DNA from: an uncultured Eubacteriales bacterium
GTDB taxonomy: Bacteria > Bacillota > Clostridia > Christensenellales > CAG-138
DNA length: 64,000 nt
Direction: 5' to 3'
NCBI GenBank assembly: GCA_902765005.1
Contig: CACWYB010000001.1
Span: 62,001 to 126,000 of the forward strand
The stretch's first letter is position 1; each line of letters begins with the position of its first letter. A program made the position numbers and the translations under genes. The notes under the pieces are model-generated. The model was not told the DNA's origin. It saw only the letters and a list, made by a program, of their open reading frames with translations, and searched no databases. Of this stretch, positions 58,226-64,000 are shown one piece after another.

Positions 58226-61200
58226 ATGATCTCCAAGTACAGTGTTAGAAAACCCTTTACGGTGTTGGTTGCCGTCATTTTGGTCCTGGTCCTGGGCACG
58301 GTTTCCGTGACCCGGATGACCCCCGATCTGCTGCCGGAGATGAGTTTCCCCTACATCGTTCTGTTCACCACCTACGTGGGCGCCGCCCCGGAGGAGGTGG
58401 AGACCACCGTCACCAAGCCTCTGGAGCAGTCCCTGGCGGCCCTGGACGATTTGAAGGAGGTCTCCTCCGTCTCCTCGGAAAACGTGTCCGTGGTCTACCT
58501 CACCTTCGAGGATTCGGTGAACGTGGATAGGGCCATGCTGGACATCCAGCAGGTGGTGACCCGGCTCAAGGGGGACTGGCCCGAGTCCGTGGGCGCGCCC
58601 ACCATTTTGGAGCTGAGCACGGATCTGATCCCCACGGTGGTGGCGGCGGTCCACTATAAGGACATGGACCCCATCCAGCTCTCCGGCTTCGTGAACGACA
58701 CCCTTGTCCCCGCCCTGGAAGGGACCAACGGCGTGGCCTCCGTGAACGCCTCGGGGCTGGTGGTGGAGCAGATCGAGATCGAGCTCAACAAGGACAAGAT
58801 CGACAAGCTGAACACCGTGCTCTTCGGGTCCATCGACGACGCGGCTCAGGAGGCTTTCGACAAGATCGACGAGGGCCAGCAGAAGATCGACGAAGGCCGG
58901 GCGGAGCTGGAGACGGCCCGTTCGGAGCTGGAGAAGGGGGAGAAGGCCCTCAACAACGGCAAATATCAGGCCAGCGTGGCCTTCGGCGACGCCAAGACAG
59001 AGCTGGATCAAACCAAGGAGGAGCTGACCGCCGCCATCGCCACGATGGAGGAGCAGCGGGCGGAGCTGGTGGCCCAGCAGGAGGCGGCCGCCTCCCAGCG
59101 GCAGATGCTCACGGCCCTGCAGCAGTCCATCGCCCTTTTGGAGCGGAGCCAAGCCGTTTTGGAGGGGACCATCGCCGAGATCCAGGGCAACGAATCCCTG
59201 ACCGAGGAGGAGCGGGCCGCCGCCCTTACCCTGCCCCAGGCGGAGCTGCTGGGGGTGGAGCAGGGGCTCAAGGCCATCGACGATCAGCTCTCCCAATACG
59301 GCATCACCCGGGCGCAGCTGCCTGAACTCCTCGACCAGTTCAACCAGCTGGACGAGGGGATCGCCCTGCTGGACGAAAACCTGGCCGCCGCCAAGGAGGG
59401 CCTAACCCAGGTGGAGGGAGGATACGATGAGCTGGCCAAGCAGCGGGACGCCGCCTACGGCCAGATCTACAGCGCCCAGAAGCAGATCGATGAGGGCCGC
59501 CAGCAGATCGAAAGCGGCGCCATCGAGCTGGACAACGGCCAGCAGCAGCTGGAAGCCGCCCTGCAGGAGGCCCGGGATCAGCTGGCCGCCGCCAAGGAGG
59601 CCGCCGATCTGCACACTATCCTGACCAAGGAGCTGGTGGCCCAGCTGGTTCAGGCGCAAAACTTTGAAATGCCCGCCGGCTACGTGGCCGACGGAGACAC
59701 CAGCTGGATCGTGAACGTGGGCGACAAGGTGAAGGGCGTGGATGCCCTGGAGGACGTGGCCATCATCGCCCTGAACCTGGACGATCTGGACGTGATCCGC
59801 CTGGGGGACGTGGCGGACGTGCGCCTTGTGGACAACAGCGACACCACCTACGCCCGGATCAACGGGGAAAACGGGGTGCTGCTCACCTTCACCCGCCAGT
59901 CCTCCTACCCCACCGCCACCGTGGCGGACACCATTTCCGACCGCTTCCGGGAGCTGGAGCAGATCTACCCCGGCCTGCGCTTCGTGGCCCTTATGGACCA
60001 GGGGGACTACATCCACATGGCCATGTCCGCCGTGGTCCAGAGCCTGCTGCTGGGCGGTGCCCTGGCCATTTTGATCCTGTTCCTCTTTTTGCGGGATATC
60101 CGCCCCACCTTGGCCGTGGGTATCTCCATCCCCGTGTCTGTCCTCTTCGCCCTGGTGCTCATGTATTTTTCCGGGGTCACCATGAACGTGATCTCCATGG
60201 CGGGTCTGGCCATCGGCATAGGCATGCTGGTGGATAACTCCATCGTGGTCATTGAGAACATCTACCGGCTCCGGGCGGAGGGCGTGCCCCCCAAGGAGGC
60301 CGCCATCCAGGGCGCTTCCGAGGTCATGGGGGCCATCACCGCCTCCACTTTGACCACCATCTGCGTCTTTTTACCCATCCTCTTTGTCCACGGTCTCACC
60401 CGGCAGATCTTCATGGACATGATCCTGACCATCGCCTACTCCCTGCTGGCCAGCCTGATCGTGGCCCTGACGGTGATCCCCGCCATGGCCCAGGGGCTCC
60501 TCCGGCGGCAGGTGAAGCCCATGAGCAAATTCACCCGAAAGCTCCTGGGGGGCTTTGAGAAGGCGGTCCGCTTCGCCGTGGGCCACCGGGCTTTGGCGCT
60601 GCTCCTTGCCCTTGCTCTGCTGGTGGGCTCCGCCTATCTCTCCCTGCGGCAGGGCTTTGAATACTTCCCCGAGAGCGGCGGCACCCAGATCTCCGTGACC
60701 GTGAGCGTGCCGGAGGACTTCACCTTTGAGGACAGCTGCTTCCTGGCGGACGAGATGCTCGCCTCCATCGAGACCGTGCCGGACATCACGGATGTGGGCG
60801 GCATGATCGGCGGCGGCATCGCCAGCGTCATCGGCCTCACCTCCGGGGGCGACTCCAATGAGATCACCATCTATGTACTGGTGGACGAGGACAGCGGCCG
60901 CAGCAGCATCGACGTGTCCCGGGACATCAAGGAGGTCCTGCAGCCCTACCGCCGGTACGCAGATTTTGAGGTGGCGGGCATGTCCACCATGAGCATGGGC
61001 TCCATGCTTCAAAGCGGTGGGTTCACCATGAACATCTACTCCAACGACCTGGAGGACCTGCGCGCCGCCGGCCAGGCGGTGGCGGCGAAGCTGGCCACCG
61101 TGGAAGGCCTGCGGGAGATCAGCGGCGGCTCCGACGAGACCACCCCGGCCCTGCACATCACGGTGGACAAGGAGAAGGCCATCGAGCACAACCTGACCAC

Positions 61201-62143
61201 CGCCCAAGTGTATTTGGCCATCGTTCAGGAGCTGACGGACAGCGTCACCGCCACGGAGGTCTCCACCAGCACCACCTCCCTCTCCGCCACCATCCACTCC
61301 GCCGACGGGGCCACGGACAGGAACCGGCTGGAACGGATGACCGTCACCGCCACCCTGCGGGACGGCACCACCGAGGAGGTGCCCCTGAAGGGCATGGTCA
61401 CCATCACGGAAACCGAGACCCTGGCCTCCATCCACCGGCTGGAGCAGCGGCGCTACATCTCCGTCACCGCCACCGTGGCGGACGGCTACAACGTGACCCT
61501 GGTGTCCACCCAGGCGCGGCGGGCCCTGGCCGATGTGGCGCTCCCCGAGGGCTGCCAGGTGGAGTACGCCGGCGAGAACGAGACCATCATGGACGCCATG
61601 GAGGACCTGTTCTTCATGATGCTGCTGGGCATTCTCATCATCTATCTCATCATGGTGGCCCAGTTCCAGTCCCTGCTCTCCCCCTTCATCGTGATCCTCA
61701 CGGTGCCCCTGTCCTTCGCGGGAGGCTTCCTGGGGCTGCTCATCACCCGTTTCAACATGAGCATCGTGGCCATGGTGGGCATGATCATGCTGGTGGGCAT
61801 CGTGGTGAACAACGGCATCGTGCTGGTGGACTGCGCCAACCGGCTCCGGGAGGAGGGGCTCTCGAAGCGGGAGGCCATCGTCAAAGCCACCACCATGCGC
61901 ATCCGGCCCGTACTCATGACCGCCCTCACCACCATATTGGGCCTGCTGCCCCTGGGCATCGGCATGGGCACCGGGGCGGAGATCATCCAGCCCGTGGCCA
62001 TCGTGTGCATCGGGGGCCTGACCTACGCCACGCTCATGACCATCTTCATCGTGCCCGTGCTATACGACCTGCTGCGCCGGGACAAAAAGCCGGCGGCGGA
62101 CCCCGTCCCCGCGGCCCAAACAGCGGAGCAGTCGGAAGCATAA
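58226..62143 (+). CDS. RND family efflux permease with coiled-coil insertion
   Basis: 1305 aa. AcrB-type layout: helix 1 (about 12-30), porter region, helices 2-6 (about 600-760), second porter region, helices 7-12 (about 1110-1290). Between about residues 205 and 470, where Gram-negative pumps have the TolC-docking domain, there is a long Gln/Glu/Ala-rich coiled coil (KIDEGQQKIDEGRAELE repeats). In helix 4, LVDNS replaces the DD proton pair by DN. Probably exports lipids, drugs or surfactants, as with SwrC/YerP-like pumps of Firmicutes. GGAGCGGGG precedes the ATG; -10 TACAAT lies about 30 bases upstream. Confidence 0.92.
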   Translation: MISKYSVRKPFTVLVAVILVLVLGTVSVTRMTPDLLPEMSFPYIVLFTTYVGAAPEEVETTVTKPLEQSLAALDDLKEVSSVSSENVSVVYLTFEDSVNVDRAMLDIQQVVTRLKGDWPESVGAPTILELSTDLIPTVVAAVHYKDMDPIQLSGFVNDTLVPALEGTNGVASVNASGLVVEQIEIELNKDKIDKLNTVLFGSIDDAAQEAFDKIDEGQQKIDEGRAELETARSELEKGEKALNNGKYQASVAFGDAKTELDQTKEELTAAIATMEEQRAELVAQQEAAASQRQMLTALQQSIALLERSQAVLEGTIAEIQGNESLTEEERAAALTLPQAELLGVEQGLKAIDDQLSQYGITRAQLPELLDQFNQLDEGIALLDENLAAAKEGLTQVEGGYDELAKQRDAAYGQIYSAQKQIDEGRQQIESGAIELDNGQQQLEAALQEARDQLAAAKEAADLHTILTKELVAQLVQAQNFEMPAGYVADGDTSWIVNVGDKVKGVDALEDVAIIALNLDDLDVIRLGDVADVRLVDNSDTTYARINGENGVLLTFTRQSSYPTATVADTISDRFRELEQIYPGLRFVALMDQGDYIHMAMSAVVQSLLLGGALAILILFLFLRDIRPTLAVGISIPVSVLFALVLMYFSGVTMNVISMAGLAIGIGMLVDNSIVVIENIYRLRAEGVPPKEAAIQGASEVMGAITASTLTTICVFLPILFVHGLTRQIFMDMILTIAYSLLASLIVALTVIPAMAQGLLRRQVKPMSKFTRKLLGGFEKAVRFAVGHRALALLLALALLVGSAYLSLRQGFEYFPESGGTQISVTVSVPEDFTFEDSCFLADEMLASIETVPDITDVGGMIGGGIASVIGLTSGGDSNEITIYVLVDEDSGRSSIDVSRDIKEVLQPYRRYADFEVAGMSTMSMGSMLQSGGFTMNIYSNDLEDLRAAGQAVAAKLATVEGLREISGGSDETTPALHITVDKEKAIEHNLTTAQVYLAIVQELTDSVTATEVSTSTTSLSATIHSADGATDRNRLERMTVTATLRDGTTEEVPLKGMVTITETETLASIHRLEQRRYISVTATVADGYNVTLVSTQARRALADVALPEGCQVEYAGENETIMDAMEDLFFMMLLGILIIYLIMVAQFQSLLSPFIVILTVPLSFAGGFLGLLITRFNMSIVAMVGMIMLVGIVVNNGIVLVDCANRLREEGLSKREAIVKATTMRIRPVLMTALTTILGLLPLGIGMGTGAEIIQPVAIVCIGGLTYATLMTIFIVPVLYDLLRRDKKPAADPVPAAQTAEQSEA

Positions 62144-62162
62144 AACCGATATCCACAGACAC

Positions 62163-62191
62163 GGAGCAGTCCTACAGGCTGCTCCCTTTTT
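62163..62191 (+). terminator. Terminator of the RND gene
   Basis: GGAGCAG / CTGCTCC stem, 9-base loop, followed by CTTTTT. Confidence 0.75.
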
Positions 62192-62207
62192 CGTTTTTCG
62201 GCGCATA

Positions 62208-62236
62208 TTGACAGGCCGGACAACAGCCGCTATACT
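62208..62236 (+). promoter_or_regulatory. Promoter of the PadR operon
   Basis: TTGACA (62208-62213), 17 bp, TATACT (62231-62236). TATTC-N8-GAATA just after the start of the -10 is a small inverted repeat and could be the autoregulatory PadR site. Confidence 0.7.
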
Positions 62237-62268
62237 ATTCCACAAGTAGAATATAAAGGAGGCCATCC

Positions 62269-62844
62269 ATGCTCAAGCACGGCATCTTAGGGCTGCTGAA
62301 CTACGACGACAAGACCGGCTATGAGATCATGACCGTATTCCGGGATTCCCTGAACCATTTCTGGACCGCCCAGACCAGCCAGATCTACCGGGAGCTGCAG
62401 GCCATGGAGCAGGCCGGGTGGATCAGGGAGACCCACATCCCCCAGACCGGCAAACCGGATAAAAACCTGTACGCCATCACCCCGGCGGGGCAGGAGGAGC
62501 TGGTGCGCTGGCTGCGGGACAATAACCTGCCGGAGGGCATCCGGAGCCCGCTGTTGATGAAGACCTTCTTCTTGGGGGAGCTGCCTGTGGAGGAGAACCT
62601 GGCCTTCTTCCGGGCCATGCGGGACGAGTCCGTGTTCCCCGACGAGGGAAAGCAGGCCGCCGCCAGCGCCGACTTCTACCGGCAGGCCATAGACCACCCG
62701 GAGAAGGCCGTCTACTGGATGCTCACCATCGAGTTTGGGCGGATGTATGAGAAGATGCAGCGGAAATGGTGCGACTACTGCATCCGCACCCTGGAAGATC
62801 TTCAGCATAAACAGGACAAGGAGAAAAAGGAGAGGGAACCATGA
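62269..62844 (+). CDS. PadR family transcriptional regulator
   Basis: 191 aa. N-terminal winged helix (GILGLLNYDDKTGYEIM, TSQIYRELQAMEQAGWI, KPDKNLYAITPAGQEEL) and a C-terminal dimerisation helix region. PadR proteins repress pump or detoxification genes and are released by ligands. It lies just after an RND pump gene and in front of two flavoproteins, coupled to the first by ATGA. AAAGGAGG precedes the ATG. Confidence 0.93.
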   Translation: MLKHGILGLLNYDDKTGYEIMTVFRDSLNHFWTAQTSQIYRELQAMEQAGWIRETHIPQTGKPDKNLYAITPAGQEELVRWLRDNNLPEGIRSPLLMKTFFLGELPVEENLAFFRAMRDESVFPDEGKQAAASADFYRQAIDHPEKAVYWMLTIEFGRMYEKMQRKWCDYCIRTLEDLQHKQDKEKKEREP

Positions 62845-63329
62845 AGCTGATCATTCATGACCTTGGCGGCGATTTTGACGCCCTGCTCCGGAAAAAGGCC
62901 GACCAAACCCTGGCGGCGGACGGGAAGTACGCCCCCTGCCAGGGCTGTTTCGGCTGCTGGACCAAACACCCGGCGGCCTGCTTCATGAAGGACGCCCTGC
63001 AGCAAGCCTGCCGTCTTGTGGGCCAGGCGGACGAGCTGATCATCGTCACGAAGAACCTGTACGGCGGCTACAGCGCCCCGGTGAAGAACGTGCTGGATCG
63101 GTCCATCGGCACCTCCACGCCCTTCTCCACCTACCGGGGCCGCCAGATGCACCACACCCTGCGCTATGGGAAGCACGGCCTGTGGAAGGTGGTCGTCTAT
63201 GGAGCGATCACGGAAGCTGAGAAGGCGTCCTTTCGATATCTGGCGGAGCGAAACGCCCTCAACGACGGCTTCGCTTCCTCCCAAGTTCTCTTCCTCGACG
63301 ACCTTTCTCAGCTGGAGGCAGCCCTATGA
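62841..63329 (+). CDS. Flavodoxin-family NAD(P)H-dependent oxidoreductase
   Basis: 162 aa, flavodoxin-like fold. CQGCFGCWTKHPAACFMKDA is the cysteine-bearing segment typical of iron-sulfur-flavoprotein relatives, and NLYGGYSAPVKNVLDRSIG contacts flavin. The N-terminal phosphate-binding loop seen in its neighbour (NGSPK) is missing here, so flavin binding may be weak. Couples by ATGA to genes on both sides. Confidence 0.85.
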   Translation: MKLIIHDLGGDFDALLRKKADQTLAADGKYAPCQGCFGCWTKHPAACFMKDALQQACRLVGQADELIIVTKNLYGGYSAPVKNVLDRSIGTSTPFSTYRGRQMHHTLRYGKHGLWKVVVYGAITEAEKASFRYLAERNALNDGFASSQVLFLDDLSQLEAAL

Positions 63330-64000
63330 AAACGGTGTTTATCAACGGCAGTCCCAAGAAGCGCTTCTGCGCCTCGGCCTACTTTCTCTTTTGGCAGCGG
63401 CTGTTCACCGGCGGCAGGAAGGTCACCCGGAAGCTGCGGACGCCGGCGGACTATGATGGGATATTGCAGGAGCTTCCCGACGCCCAGGCGGTGGTATTCT
63501 CCCTGCCTCTGTACGTGGACGGGGTCCCCTCCCACGTGCTTCGGTTCATGGAACGGATGGAGGCCTTCTGTCAGGAGAAGGGCCTGCGCTTCAGCGTGTA
63601 CTGCATCGCCAACAACGGCTTCATCGAGGGCAGGCAAAACGAGCCCCTGATGCAGACCTTCGAGCACTTCTGCGCCCGGGCCGGCCTCGTTTGGGGCGGG
63701 GGCGTGGGCATCGGCGGCGGCGTCATGCTGAACGTGTATCGGATCGTGTACCTGGTGCAGATCGCCCTGTTGCTGGCGGGCGCGGTCCTGAACGCCATCA
63801 ACACCGGCAGCTTCTTCACCCGGGGCGCCCTGCAGAGCTTCGGGGAAAACACCGCCGTCATCCTGTTCCTCAACCTGGGGGTGCTGTTCTATCTCATCCG
63901 CATGGGCCACCATATCCGCAAAGGGACCTTCAGCGGCAAGCGGTACACCCGCATCCTGGTGCCCTCCTTCCTCTTTATCCTGTTCGCGGACGCCTTCTTC
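63326..64000 (+). CDS. NADPH-dependent FMN reductase-like domain fused to membrane helices, 3' end cut
   Basis: 225 codons are visible. The first 130 residues look like a flavodoxin-like reductase (FINGSPKKRFCAS loop, FSLPLYVDGVPSHVLRFMERM, IANNGFIEG). After about residue 135 come hydrophobic helices (IVYLVQIALLLAGAVL, AVILFLNLGVLFYLI, LVPSFLFILFADAFF) that run to the window end. This suggests a membrane-bound flavoprotein. Third gene of the PadR operon. Confidence 0.75.
   Translation, partial: MKTVFINGSPKKRFCASAYFLFWQRLFTGGRKVTRKLRTPADYDGILQELPDAQAVVFSLPLYVDGVPSHVLRFMERMEAFCQEKGLRFSVYCIANNGFIEGRQNEPLMQTFEHFCARAGLVWGGGVGIGGGVMLNVYRIVYLVQIALLLAGAVLNAINTGSFFTRGALQSFGENTAVILFLNLGVLFYLIRMGHHIRKGTFSGKRYTRILVPSFLFILFADAFF

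Overview
The window is GC-rich bacterial DNA, coding on both strands, with consensus sigma-A promoters (TTGACA/TATAAT-like), strong AGGAGG ribosome binding sites, many ATGA-overlapping gene pairs and clear Rho-independent terminators. Its content points to an anaerobic, carbohydrate-degrading Firmicute of class Clostridia, probably a high-GC gut lineage: a group-B-like [FeFe] hydrogenase, GPH sugar symporters, many glycoside hydrolases, a SARP-type response regulator, an RND pump without an outer-membrane docking module, and YlmH/YacP-type translation proteins. Family-level placement is not possible from this sequence. No tRNA, rRNA, CRISPR array, transposase or phage gene was seen, and no gap between genes exceeds 300 bases.

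Region 1 (1-15.4 kb) is redox and signalling. A DUF1848 protein and an [FeFe] hydrogenase (cut by the window edge) form one unit. Next comes a long minus-strand operon (10.0 to 2.6 kb): DUF3592 membrane protein, STAS protein, DUF218 membrane protein, a Cache/HAMP/PP2C phosphatase, a STAS-kinase-HATPase fusion and a PHP phosphoesterase. Together these resemble a partner-switching system. Divergent from it is a LytS-like histidine kinase and a response regulator with a SARP-like output domain. A second minus-strand operon follows: secreted HAD phosphatase, VanX-like dipeptidase, lipoprotein alpha/beta hydrolase. Both minus-strand operons carry the same pair of 9-bp direct repeats with 11-bp period, ending 8 bp before the -10 region, which is the arrangement known for SARP activators. 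I infer that this two-component system drives both operons.

Region 2 (15.4-18.7 kb) holds YlmH and a TetM-like GTPase fused to a YacP/Rae1-type NYN nuclease, overlapping by 35 bp. It looks like a ribosome rescue or A-site surveillance pair.

Region 3 (18.8-33.5 kb) is an alpha-glucan-type utilisation locus: ABC importer (no ATPase gene), two GH65 phosphorylase-like enzymes, beta-phosphoglucomutase, LacI regulator, a lipoprotein with three near-identical carbohydrate-binding-like repeats, a beta-helix glycosidase and a discoidin-domain protein. Three promoters share a GTTTARCGTTAAAC operator just downstream of the -10, so one LacI-type regulon is likely.

Region 4 (33.6-50.7 kb) contains further sugar loci: an AraC regulator divergent from a GPH symporter-GH2-GH1 operon, a second GPH symporter with a PIG-L deacetylase, and a sugar isomerase-GH78 rhamnosidase-GH43 operon. 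Interspersed are a PNPOx-family protein, a cation diffusion facilitator and an iron alcohol dehydrogenase.

Region 5 (50.7-64 kb) holds a flavin reductase/glutaredoxin-like/HAD operon, a cluster of three hairpins, CapA, PepD, a DUF819 transporter, a surface PIG-L protein with a Pro/Thr-rich stalk, an RND pump with a long coiled-coil insertion, and a PadR-flavodoxin-NAD(P)H oxidoreductase operon running off the window.
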